Part shown: piece after piece, positions 7,054-15,160 of the stretch
Numbering within the stretch: position 1 is the first letter of the stretch
How the letters are laid out: the number at the start of each line of letters is the position of its first letter
From: a virus
Direction: 5' to 3' (one strand)
Virus record (IMG/VR): IMGVR_UViG_3300027770_000041
Location: 1 to 64,000 of that record
Length of the DNA stretch: 64,000 nucleotides
Translations under genes and position numbers: made by a program
Notes under the pieces: generated by a model
Told to the model about the DNA's origin: nothing
The model's input: the letters and a program-made list of their open reading frames with translations, nothing else
The model's database searches: none

Positions 7054-7704
7054 TTAGCATACTCCATATTTAGATTTGAGATTATTTGATTGTGTTTCCA
7101 TACTCTCAAATCCTTTTACAGTCATCCAAGTCACCATAGAATATCGGTTTCCTTTTGTGACTTGTTCTACTCCGTGTCTATAATACCTATTAGAAGGAAA
7201 ACAAACAAGAAGTCCAGGCTCAGGACGAATGCGAATATGAAGGTCTGGAAATACAAAATCTCCACCTTCAAATTCATCATTCAAATATAAGACCATTGAC
7301 AAATCTCGGTCTACCGTCTTTCTCCAAAGTTGTGTTTGGTCTGGTGCAGTCCATACACCTTCACCATCAATATGAGGCTGGTAGTGTCCTCCTACATCAT
7401 AACAAAGAAGTTGTGGAACCTCACTACTATCAACTTCAAACTGATAAAAAGGATTGATGACTTGCTTTACAATGTGATGCATCAATTCGTTGACCTGTGG
7501 AAATACAGGTTCAATTGGTGCGATTTGAGTATCTCTTGTTCTCTTATCAGTAATCCATTCAGTTCCTCGTGTCTGATTGGATTTGTCTGGGTCAAATACT
7601 GAAAGGTCTTCGGTCTTGGAAGTTTTCATATGATTTACCAGAGCATCAATACCTTCTTGACTGATGACTTTTGGTGCAATCAAAACTTTGGATAATAAAT
7701 TCAT
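7054..7704 (-). CDS. 2OG-Fe(II) dioxygenase, prolyl 4-hydroxylase-like
   Basis: A 216-aa double-stranded beta-helix oxygenase. The iron ligands are visible as HID (His111, Asp113) and a distal His177 (YYRHGVEQ), and Arg187 of GNRYSMVTW is in place to bind 2-oxoglutarate. This order and spacing match the prolyl 4-hydroxylase alpha-subunit family, common in cyanophages. The expected reaction is oxygen- and 2-oxoglutarate-dependent hydroxylation, likely of a protein proline. It directly follows a Kelch gene whose loops are rich in Pro-Gly-Pro, a plausible substrate (inference). A late-promoter-like CATAAATA lies 22 bases upstream of the start. Confidence 0.85.
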   Translation of the reverse strand: MNLLSKVLIAPKVISQEGIDALVNHMKTSKTEDLSVFDPDKSNQTRGTEWITDKRTRDTQIAPIEPVFPQVNELMHHIVKQVINPFYQFEVDSSEVPQLLCYDVGGHYQPHIDGEGVWTAPDQTQLWRKTVDRDLSMVLYLNDEFEGGDFVFPDLHIRIRPEPGLLVCFPSNRYYRHGVEQVTKGNRYSMVTWMTVKGFESMETQSNNLKSKYGVC

Positions 7705-7705
7705 T

Positions 7706-7753
7706 AGTAATAATGTAGTTTCAAGTATTTATGTTGGGGTGTTTGATGTTGCT
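7706..7753. repeat. 48-bp direct repeat, copy 1
   Basis: Identical over 48 bases to 15113-15160. It spans the end of a Kelch gene (the SNTPT stop), the late promoter CATAAATA and the leader of the following oxygenase gene. The two copies bound two different oxygenase genes. Confidence 0.9.
7726..7733 (-). promoter_or_regulatory. T4-type late promoter (CATAAATA)
   Basis: The minus strand reads CATAAATA, one mismatch from the T4 late -10 TATAAATA. It lies 22 bases before the ATG at 7704, and the TAA in it is the stop of the upstream Kelch gene. Confidence 0.6.
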
Positions 7754-9966
7754 CCCATATATCCTCTTGCAGCACTTAATGGACCTCTTGGTGATGCCGA
7801 TACAGAATCATTAGAGAAATTTATACGGTCTACTGTTGCTACTGCCGGATAACCACCACCGAACCAACCATAATTAGAGTTTCCTGTTGCTGCTAAATTC
7901 AGTCTTGCTAAACTTAATGGTCCTCTTGGTGATGCCGTGGAAGAATCATTTGAAAAATCAATACGGTCTACTCTTGATACAATTGTTGGTCCAGGAGATA
8001 TCCCGCCACCAAACCAACCATAGTTAGAGTTTCCTGTTGCTGCTAAAAGATATCTTGCTAAACTTAATGGACCTCTTGGTGATGCCGTGGAAGAATCATT
8101 AGAGAAATCTATACGGTCTACTGTTGATACAATTGTTGGTCCAGGAGATAACCCGCCACCAAACCAACCATAATTAGAGTTTCCTGTTGCTGCTAAAGAA
8201 CCTCTTGCTGAACTTAATAGACCTCTGACTGATGCTGTAGAAGAATCATTAGAAAAATCTATACGGTCTACTATTGCTAATGCTACTGGCCCTGGAGTAA
8301 TACCACCACCAAACCAACCATAATTAGAGTTTCCTGTTGCTGCTAATTGTCTCCTTGCTAAACTTAATGGACCTCTCAGTGATGCTGTTGCAGAATCATT
8401 AGAGAAATCTATACGGTCTACTGTTGATAATACTGCTGGTGTTGGAGTATAACCACCACCAAACCAACCATAGTTAGAGTTTCCTGTTGCTGCTAAAGAA
8501 GATCTTACTGCACTTAATGGACCTCTTGCTGTTGCTGTTGCTAAATCATTAGAGAAATCTATACGGTCCACTGTTGCTGTTGATAATGGAAAAGCAAATC
8601 CACCACCAAACCAACCATAATTCCCTGCTTTTTGTAGACGAGTGCTTGAAGACCTTGCTTGTCCTGATGTTGCTGCTAATCTATTTCTTGCTGCACTTAA
8701 TGGACCTCTAATATTTACTGTTCCAGTATCATTTGAGAAATCTATACGGTTTACTGTTGATACTGGTCCACTGCCACCACCAAACCAACCATAATTAGAG
8801 TTTCCTGTTGCTGCTGAACTATATCTTGCTAAACTTAATGGACCTCTGACTGATGCTGTAGAAGAATCATTAGAGAAATCTATACGGTCTACTGTTGAAA
8901 ATGTAGGAGGAAAACTTTGACCACCACCAAACCAACCATAATTAGAGTTTCCTGTTGCTGCTAATTGTCTCCTTGCTAAACTTAATGGACCTCTTGGAGA
9001 TGCTGTTGCAGAATCATTAGAGAAATCTATACGGTCTACTGTTGAAAATGTAGAAGGATAACTTAGACCACCACCAAACCAACCATAATTAGAGTTTCCT
9101 GTTGCTGCTAATTGTTCTCTACGAGTACTTAATGGACCTCTTGGTGATGCTGTTGAAGAATCATTTGAGAAGTCTATACGGTCTACTGTTGATACTGCTG
9201 CTGGTCCTGGAGTATAACCACCACCAAACCAACCATAATTAGAGTTTCCTGTTGCTCCTAATGAATATCTTGCTGCACTTAACGGACCTCTTATGGATGT
9301 TGTGGAAGAATCATTAGAAAAATCTATACGGTTTACTGTTGAATATATTAAAATGGGAATGTCATTGGCGTCTACACCGCCACCAAACCAACCATAGTTA
9401 GAGTTTCCTGTTGCTCCTAATGAATATCTTGCTGCACTTAATGAACCTCTAATATTTGCAGTTCCAGTATCATTAGAGAAATCTATACGGCCTACTGTTG
9501 ATGATACTGGTCCAGGACTACCGCCGCCAAACCAACCGTGAGTTTGAGCACTACTCCAAGTAGTATTCGTAACAGCAGTATCAGTCACTAACATTACCAA
9601 ACCAGTTTGACCTGTAATACTTGCAGTTACACCACCAACATAACCAGTAGTCGCATAAGAAACTGTTGTAGTTCCTGCAAATCCTGTGACTACAAAATTT
9701 CCATTATATCCAGTATATGCTACGCCAGCAGCACCAAGACCTGAAACTGCAATCTTTGCACCAATATAAAAAGGTGTTGTAGAAAGACCAGCAGCAGTTG
9801 AAAAGGTGAGAGTTGCAATACCAGCAGTAGTATTTAAAACTCCACTCACAACAGTAATACCAGCACCAGCAGCAGTGGAATTAATTCCTATCGTAGAAAC
9901 AACAACTGGATTTGATTTGGTAAGAAAAATACCATCTAGCCCAAATACATCTCCTGCTGGGGGCAT
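7729..9966 (-). CDS. Double six-bladed Kelch propeller protein C with N-terminal beta domain
   Basis: A 745-aa protein. Residues 1-143 form a Thr/Gly/Ala-rich beta domain with a YNGNFVV and TVSY pattern shared with other virion proteins here. Twelve blades follow, each GWFGGG, a variable loop, VDRIDFSND, a short Thr/Ala stretch, RGPLS.AR and AATGNSNY. This is the Kelch pattern (GG, V.R.D, then R before the next blade). Blade 6 ends in ATSGQAR with a longer linker to LQKAGN, and blade 12 ends in ATSNTPT, so the twelve blades split into two six-bladed propellers. The likely role is virion-surface binding, perhaps to host glycans (inference). AAGGAG lies about six bases before the ATG, its first bases being the upstream stop. 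Confidence 0.75.
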   Translation of the reverse strand: MPPAGDVFGLDGIFLTKSNPVVVSTIGINSTAAGAGITVVSGVLNTTAGIATLTFSTAAGLSTTPFYIGAKIAVSGLGAAGVAYTGYNGNFVVTGFAGTTTVSYATTGYVGGVTASITGQTGLVMLVTDTAVTNTTWSSAQTHGWFGGGSPGPVSSTVGRIDFSNDTGTANIRGSLSAARYSLGATGNSNYGWFGGGVDANDIPILIYSTVNRIDFSNDSSTTSIRGPLSAARYSLGATGNSNYGWFGGGYTPGPAAVSTVDRIDFSNDSSTASPRGPLSTRREQLAATGNSNYGWFGGGLSYPSTFSTVDRIDFSNDSATASPRGPLSLARRQLAATGNSNYGWFGGGQSFPPTFSTVDRIDFSNDSSTASVRGPLSLARYSSAATGNSNYGWFGGGSGPVSTVNRIDFSNDTGTVNIRGPLSAARNRLAATSGQARSSSTRLQKAGNYGWFGGGFAFPLSTATVDRIDFSNDLATATARGPLSAVRSSLAATGNSNYGWFGGGYTPTPAVLSTVDRIDFSNDSATASLRGPLSLARRQLAATGNSNYGWFGGGITPGPVALAIVDRIDFSNDSSTASVRGLLSSARGSLAATGNSNYGWFGGGLSPGPTIVSTVDRIDFSNDSSTASPRGPLSLARYLLAATGNSNYGWFGGGISPGPTIVSRVDRIDFSNDSSTASPRGPLSLARLNLAATGNSNYGWFGGGYPAVATVDRINFSNDSVSASPRGPLSAARGYMGATSNTPT

Positions 9967-9977
9967 CTACTTTCTCC

Positions 9978-11711
9978 TTATGAGTTTCTGGATTCTAAAA
10001 GTTGTTGATGCTGTTCTGCTCCAGGTGCAAGCAAACCTAAATCAGTATTCGTCACTTCTTCAATACCACGAAGAACTTTCTCTTGTAGTGTATTCAAGAA
10101 CTTATCAGGGTCATTAATTGCATCGGCAAGAGCTCCATAACCATTCTTGATTCTGTTTGCATCATCACTCACTAATGTAGGAGCAGTTCCTCTTCTCATA
10201 GAGTGAAGATTACCAATACTAATACCAGTCTTGGAACTTACCATTTCATCCAGAGATTGCTCGGCAAATCTGCGTTCCCAATAGATATGGTCCTCATTCT
10301 CAAACTGTTCTTTGGTGACTGTCTTACCACCATTCAGTTCAATCAGTTTGTTAATAATCTTATCAAAGAAATTCATTTGCTGAATGCGGTCACGAATCTC
10401 CAACTCACAAGACTTCAAGTAGTTTTGAGTTGAGATTGAATCCAAATCGTGCCAGTAGAGTTTTGTTGAACCACCATTAGGTCCAGAAGTATTCCACTCT
10501 ACGGGTTCATCAGTATTCTTACCTTTCCAACGATACTCAAACTCACGAACCTTTTCTTTCATCTCAATCAGTTTCTGCATATAACCTTCGGCAAGAATAC
10601 GACGATTCTTGATTGCTGCTTGGAATGCTGCTGGAACTGTGTATTGCTCTAACAGAAAGAACTTCTCAATCTGGAAATTGGTTCTTCCTTGTGCGAGTTC
10701 TTTATCTGCATCTTCCCAACGAAGCACTTCTTCAAATGCTTGTTGTAGGTATTTTTCGTTATTTACTGCTTCCTCTGGGGAAATAATTTGCAGTTGGTTA
10801 CAATTTTCAGTCATAGTTTGTGTATTAAATGGTTCTAATGTTTGTTTCCAAACGTTTGCAATTTTTTTCCAATCATAAGTTTCAGTAGCATAACGTGAAA
10901 CAGATTTTGAAATTTGGTCGTAGTACTGCCTATCAGTATCAAAGAAATATAATGCAGATTTACAGGCATCTATAAAGTTATTTAGGAAGTTATTTGTTAT
11001 TTTATACCCACTTGAAGTTCTTGTTCCTTCCATAGGAACAATATTTGCAATCTCATTAGAAACTTCTGGAAGTGCTCCAATATCTGTAAGAATTGGAAAG
11101 CATCCACAAGACATAGCCTCTGCAAGAGAAACACAGAATGTTTCTTCCCAGATGTTTGGATGAATAAAGAATGCTGCATCCTGCAAGTGCTCTATCAGTT
11201 CTGCTTGGTCTACTGCTGGTGAGTATATTACATTTGGAAGTGATTTGAGATACTCATAAAGTTCTGTGTATGGGTCTTCTGTAATATCATAAAGATTCAT
11301 CGCAGAAAAAATCTTGAATGTTGCCTCTGGAATATGTGGAATGATTTGTGCTAATACTTCAAGACCTTTATATGGTATGGAAGTATAAATGAATGTCTTT
11401 GATTTTTTTGATGAGTATGTGAATTGCTTTGATACTCCTGTTGGAATTGTGACGATTTTATCTTCTGGAATGTGATGATACTTAATAAACTGCTCTCGAC
11501 ACCAGTTGGATGGAGAGACAATTAAATCACAAATTGAAAAATCAAAGTTAAGATATACTGGTTGGTCGTAAGAATGTTGCGACCATAAAATTTTAATTGG
11601 TTTATTTGATTGTTGAAGTTCTTGTGGTAAATGAGAAACTATAATATTTTCTGGAAACTTATAATATTCTTCAAGAAAAAAATAAGAACTTTCACTTGCT
11701 CCTGATTTCAT
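9978..11711 (-). CDS. GT4-type glycosyltransferase fused to a phage helical protein
   Basis: A 577-aa two-part protein. Residues ~1-295 resemble a GT-B glycosyltransferase of the GT4 type, with IPTGV near residue 90, a Rossmann-like middle and the ExxxxxxxE motif ETFCVSLAE (Glu190, Glu198) for nucleotide-sugar binding. The N-terminal acceptor domain is short. Residues ~300-577 are helical and charged (LRWEDADKELAQGRTNFQIE, KNRRILAEGYMQKLIEMK) and resemble a stand-alone unassigned cyanophage protein. A Met at 300 (MTENCNQLQ) looks like the old start of that protein, without a visible RBS. It lies between two Kelch genes, so it probably glycosylates virion or host-surface components (inference). 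Confidence 0.7.
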   Translation of the reverse strand: MKSGASESSYFFLEEYYKFPENIIVSHLPQELQQSNKPIKILWSQHSYDQPVYLNFDFSICDLIVSPSNWCREQFIKYHHIPEDKIVTIPTGVSKQFTYSSKKSKTFIYTSIPYKGLEVLAQIIPHIPEATFKIFSAMNLYDITEDPYTELYEYLKSLPNVIYSPAVDQAELIEHLQDAAFFIHPNIWEETFCVSLAEAMSCGCFPILTDIGALPEVSNEIANIVPMEGTRTSSGYKITNNFLNNFIDACKSALYFFDTDRQYYDQISKSVSRYATETYDWKKIANVWKQTLEPFNTQTMTENCNQLQIISPEEAVNNEKYLQQAFEEVLRWEDADKELAQGRTNFQIEKFFLLEQYTVPAAFQAAIKNRRILAEGYMQKLIEMKEKVREFEYRWKGKNTDEPVEWNTSGPNGGSTKLYWHDLDSISTQNYLKSCELEIRDRIQQMNFFDKIINKLIELNGGKTVTKEQFENEDHIYWERRFAEQSLDEMVSSKTGISIGNLHSMRRGTAPTLVSDDANRIKNGYGALADAINDPDKFLNTLQEKVLRGIEEVTNTDLGLLAPGAEQHQQLLESRNS

Positions 11712-11713
11712 AA

Positions 11714-11721
11714 TATTTATT
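11714..11721 (-). promoter_or_regulatory. Late-promoter-like AATAAATA at gene junction
   Basis: The minus strand reads AATAAATA, whose TAA is the stop of the Kelch gene upstream. It is only 2 bases from the ATG at 11711, so a transcript from it would start inside that gene. It may be non-functional or serve a downstream start. Confidence 0.35.
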
Positions 11722-13675
11722 TGTTAGTGTTTGAGGTTGCTGCTAAACCCAATTTTTCTGTATTTAATAATCCTCTTGGCAATGCTGATATAGAATCATT
11801 AGAGAAATTGATACGTTCTACTGTTGAATACTTTGCAGGAAAAGCATCTCCACCACCAAACCAACCATAATTGGAATTTCCTGTTGCTGCTAAATTTCTT
11901 CTTGCTACATTTAATAGACCCCTTGACAGTATTCCTGCAGTATCATTTGAAAAATCTATACGATCTATTTTTGAAATTGAACCTGGTCCAGGAATACCGC
12001 CACCGAACCAACCATAATTAGAGTTTCCTGTTGCTGCTAGATTATATTTTGAACCACTTAATACACTTCTTAGTGATGCTGTTCCATTATCATTCGAGAA
12101 ATCTATACGATCTATTCTTGAATAATCAACAAATGAATTATCAGAACCACCAGCAAACCAACCATAGTTAGAGTTTCCTGTTGCTGCTAAACCATATCTT
12201 GATACACTTAATGGACCTCTTGGTGATGCCGTTACAGAATCATTTGAGAAATCTATGCGGTCTACTATTGCTGTTGTTGTTTGTGGACTAATAGTAATCT
12301 TTCCACCAAAAAACCAACTATAATTAGAGTTTCCTGTTGCAGTTGAATTCATCTTTATTGTACTTAATGGACCTCTTACTGATGCCGTTGCAGAATCATT
12401 TGAGAAATCTATACGGTCTACTAGTGAATGTCTTGTTGCTGGTGGAAAGGAATAACCACCACCAAACCAACCATAGTTAGAGTTTCCTGTTGCTGCTAGA
12501 TTATATCTTGCTGCACTTAATATATTTCCTCTTGGTGATGCTGTGGAAGAATCATTAGAAAAATCTATACGGTCTACTGAAGATCTATTGGTTGGTTGTA
12601 GACCAGGAGCTGAACCACCACCAAACCAACCAAAATTCCCTGCTTTTTGTCTGCGAATATTGAGAACTCCTGAGGTTGCTGAAGTTGAAGCCCTTGCTAA
12701 ACTTAATGGACTTCTTGGTGATGCCGTGGAAGAATCATTAGAAAAATCTATACGGTTTACTGTTGATACTGTTGTTGGAGTATAACCACCACCAAACCAA
12801 CCATAGTTAGAGTTTCCTGTTGCTGCTAAAGAAGATCTTACTGCACTTAATGGACCTCTTGCTGTTGCTGTTGCTAAATCATTTGAGAAATCTATACGGT
12901 CTACTCTTGATACTGGTCCAGGACCACCACCACCAAACCAACCATAATTAGAGTTTCCTGTTGCTGCTAAAGAAGATCTTGCTAAACTTAATGGACTTCT
13001 TGGTGATGCCGTGGAAGTATCATTAGAGAAATCTATACGATCTACTGTTGATGTTGATCCAGGAAGAAAACCACCACCGAACCAACCATAATTAGAGTTT
13101 CCTGTTGCTGCTAACCCATATCTTGCTGCGCTTAATGAACCTCTTGGTGATGCCGTGGAAGCATCATTTGAAAAATCTATACGGTCTACTGATGATGTTT
13201 TTGGAATAGGACCACCAGAAGGGTAATAATTACCTCCACCAAACCAACCATAATTAGAGTTTCCTGTTGCTGCGGAACTAACTCTTGCTAAACTTAATGG
13301 ACCTTTTATTGGTGCAGTTGAAGAATCATTAGAGAAATCTATACGATCCACTGTTGATAGATAAGGAGGATCTGCTAGTAGAGGAGCAGGATAATAACCC
13401 CCACCAAACCAACCATAATTAGAGTTTCCTGTTGCTGCTGAACCATATCTTGCTAAACTTAATGGACTTCTTGGTGATGCCGATACAGAATCATTAGAGA
13501 AATCTATACGGTCTACTCTTGATGATACTGTTACTGGTGAAGTGCCCAGAGAACCACCACCAAACCAACCATAATTCGCAACAAACTCTTTATTCAACCA
13601 ATCACCAGTCAGTCTTGACCCTCTTGCTTCATTAAGAGTAAATACACCAAATATATTGTTATTATTGATAGTCAT
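11717..13675 (-). CDS. Double six-bladed Kelch propeller protein B
   Basis: A 652-aa protein with a short 35-residue N-terminus (NNNNIFGVFTLNEARGS), then twelve Kelch blades from residue 36. Blade 6 ends in SATSGV with an NIRRQKAGN linker and blade 12 ends in AATSNTNK, the same 6+6 division as in proteins A and C. The framework GNSNYGWFGGG and RIDFSND is almost invariant. The loop between GGG and the next strand varies from a few to about 20 residues. Blades 8-11 are the most diverged (SWFFGG, GWFAGG). Probably a virion decoration or receptor-binding protein; function inferred from fold only. Next to a sulfotransferase gene and a glycosyltransferase gene. Confidence 0.75.
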   Translation of the reverse strand: MTINNNNIFGVFTLNEARGSRLTGDWLNKEFVANYGWFGGGSLGTSPVTVSSRVDRIDFSNDSVSASPRSPLSLARYGSAATGNSNYGWFGGGYYPAPLLADPPYLSTVDRIDFSNDSSTAPIKGPLSLARVSSAATGNSNYGWFGGGNYYPSGGPIPKTSSVDRIDFSNDASTASPRGSLSAARYGLAATGNSNYGWFGGGFLPGSTSTVDRIDFSNDTSTASPRSPLSLARSSLAATGNSNYGWFGGGGPGPVSRVDRIDFSNDLATATARGPLSAVRSSLAATGNSNYGWFGGGYTPTTVSTVNRIDFSNDSSTASPRSPLSLARASTSATSGVLNIRRQKAGNFGWFGGGSAPGLQPTNRSSVDRIDFSNDSSTASPRGNILSAARYNLAATGNSNYGWFGGGYSFPPATRHSLVDRIDFSNDSATASVRGPLSTIKMNSTATGNSNYSWFFGGKITISPQTTTAIVDRIDFSNDSVTASPRGPLSVSRYGLAATGNSNYGWFAGGSDNSFVDYSRIDRIDFSNDNGTASLRSVLSGSKYNLAATGNSNYGWFGGGIPGPGSISKIDRIDFSNDTAGILSRGLLNVARRNLAATGNSNYGWFGGGDAFPAKYSTVERINFSNDSISALPRGLLNTEKLGLAATSNTNK

Positions 13676-13679
13676 TTAA

Positions 13680-14510
13680 TTATATGAAAAGGCTGATGGG
13701 TTGTTTTGCCTTTCTCCAAAATTCCATACCAGAATACTTATTCAATACATAATCACTCAAAACTTCTTCAGGTCTTTTAGAAGTTCTTTTCACTTGCTTA
13801 CGAACTTCGTGCATATCACTCAATCCGTAAACCTCATCATCTCTCTCCCTGTATTTATGACTTACATTTCCAAAGTCGTGTTTGTATTCAGGAATCTCTA
13901 AAAACTTATAAACCTTGTGCATCGTCTCTTCTGGACGATTCACCAAGTCATTATACTCAATCATATGCATATACTTCTCACAACCTTTATTAAACCCCTC
14001 TCCAAAGGCATATAAGGACTGGTCTACAATACCTTCGGGGCACATTAGGTAATCACACCTATTATCATCTGTTGGTTCATATCCCTTCTCTATGAGTGCC
14101 TTATCTACGAATGATACTTGATTGGAATTGCGATGAATCATTTGAATAAAAGATGCAAGAATCTCTACTACATCTCTTACAGGGCACAGAATTTTTGGAG
14201 TCTTTGTGATGTATTCTTGTAGTCGGTCAACATTATTGGGCCAAGCACGGCACTTATCCACTACGATTGGTTTATCAATATCATCATAATAATTATCAAT
14301 CACACTTGAAATAATCTTATAATGCTGTGCTGGTTTTGGATATGCAAGTGCCTGCTCTGAACCTTCAAAGTATTGCTCTGTATAATACATAATCTCCAAT
14401 ACAGGAGAAATCGCACCGCAGTGGATGTCTGGATTTTGATTTAGAATTGCAGAAAGTAATGTAGAACCAGAACGAGGTAATCCACTCTCAAAAAAATAAG
14501 TCTTATGCAT
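13680..14510 (-). CDS. Sulfotransferase
   Basis: A 276-aa sulfotransferase-family enzyme that would move a sulfuryl group from PAPS to an acceptor. The 5'-phosphosulfate-binding loop is GLPRSGSTLL (residues 10-19). The 3'-phosphate-binding element is CPVRDVVEILASF, with Arg112 and Ser120. The rest fits the usual P-loop fold and length. It overlaps the upstream oxygenase-like gene by 8 bases and is followed after 4 bases by Kelch protein B. The acceptor is unknown. Sulfation of a virion glycan or tyrosine, or of host surface polysaccharide, are possible readings. Confidence 0.8.
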   Translation of the reverse strand: MHKTYFFESGLPRSGSTLLSAILNQNPDIHCGAISPVLEIMYYTEQYFEGSEQALAYPKPAQHYKIISSVIDNYYDDIDKPIVVDKCRAWPNNVDRLQEYITKTPKILCPVRDVVEILASFIQMIHRNSNQVSFVDKALIEKGYEPTDDNRCDYLMCPEGIVDQSLYAFGEGFNKGCEKYMHMIEYNDLVNRPEETMHKVYKFLEIPEYKHDFGNVSHKYRERDDEVYGLSDMHEVRKQVKRTSKRPEEVLSDYVLNKYSGMEFWRKAKQPISLFI

Positions 14511-15111
14511 TATTAAAGAAGAACAATTGAACTAATCTACCATTTTCTAAACTATCTCCAAAGTTTGCTCCGTGCGAGTGCCAGAGTTTTGGGTCAAATA
14601 TAACTGCTCTATTATACTTCATATTTGCCAAACAGTATCTCTCCCACTTGGAACGGTCAAGTCCATCACCGTAGATAATGCCATCACGGATTTCATCATA
14701 AGAACTATAACCAAACCAAGATGCTTCTTCTCTTTCAGGGCATCTTTCCCATCCCAGTTTTTTATGTTTCCAGAAAGATGTTCCTGCCTCATCAATAACC
14801 TGATGAGGTAGATTCATATAAAGAACACAACCCCATTCCCAGATTGGGTCAATATGAATATCTTGTTGAAATGTATCTGCTTCTAATGATAATCTAAAGT
14901 CTCCGTGATTACCACAATCAGCAGGAACTAAATGTCTTCCAATCAGATTCTCAAACTTATCGTGAATCTCTTGATTGTAGAAAGTTCCTTTTGAGTTTCT
15001 ACCTGGATATGTATGATTTTCTGGTTGTGGATACTCAAGATTTAGTGCATATTGACGAACTTCATATGGATTCTCATAGAAATTATCAACAATAATAATG
15101 TTCTGCTTCAT
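14503..15111 (-). CDS. DUF6445-like 2OG-oxygenase-fold protein
   Basis: A 202-aa protein with the features of a cupin/2OG-oxygenase fold: an HID motif (His86, Asp88), a late histidine pair in LWHSHGANF (His178, His180) and an Arg192 in GRLVQLFFF that could hold 2-oxoglutarate. The start MKQNIIIVDNFYENPYEVR matches a family often annotated DUF6445 in phages and bacteria (from memory). The substrate is unknown. Its late promoter and upstream leader are identical to those of the prolyl-hydroxylase-like gene at 7054-7704, and it is coupled to the sulfotransferase by an 8-base overlap. Confidence 0.65.
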   Translation of the reverse strand: MKQNIIIVDNFYENPYEVRQYALNLEYPQPENHTYPGRNSKGTFYNQEIHDKFENLIGRHLVPADCGNHGDFRLSLEADTFQQDIHIDPIWEWGCVLYMNLPHQVIDEAGTSFWKHKKLGWERCPEREEASWFGYSSYDEIRDGIIYGDGLDRSKWERYCLANMKYNRAVIFDPKLWHSHGANFGDSLENGRLVQLFFFNNA

Positions 15112-15112
15112 C

Positions 15113-15160
15113 AGTAATAATGTAGTTTCAAGTATTTATGTTGGGGTGTTTGATGTTGCT
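15113..15160. repeat. 48-bp direct repeat, copy 2
   Basis: Identical to 7706-7753. It covers the end of Kelch protein A, the late promoter and the leader of the DUF6445-like gene. Confidence 0.9.
15133..15140 (-). promoter_or_regulatory. T4-type late promoter (CATAAATA)
   Basis: The minus strand reads CATAAATA, 22 bases before the ATG at 15111. Its TAA is the stop codon of the Kelch gene upstream. Same arrangement and spacing as at 7726. Confidence 0.6.

Noticed and set aside
10997-11179. Minus-strand frame of 60 codons inside the glycosyltransferase gene
   Set aside because: It is an alternative frame within a well-supported coding region, with no start signal.
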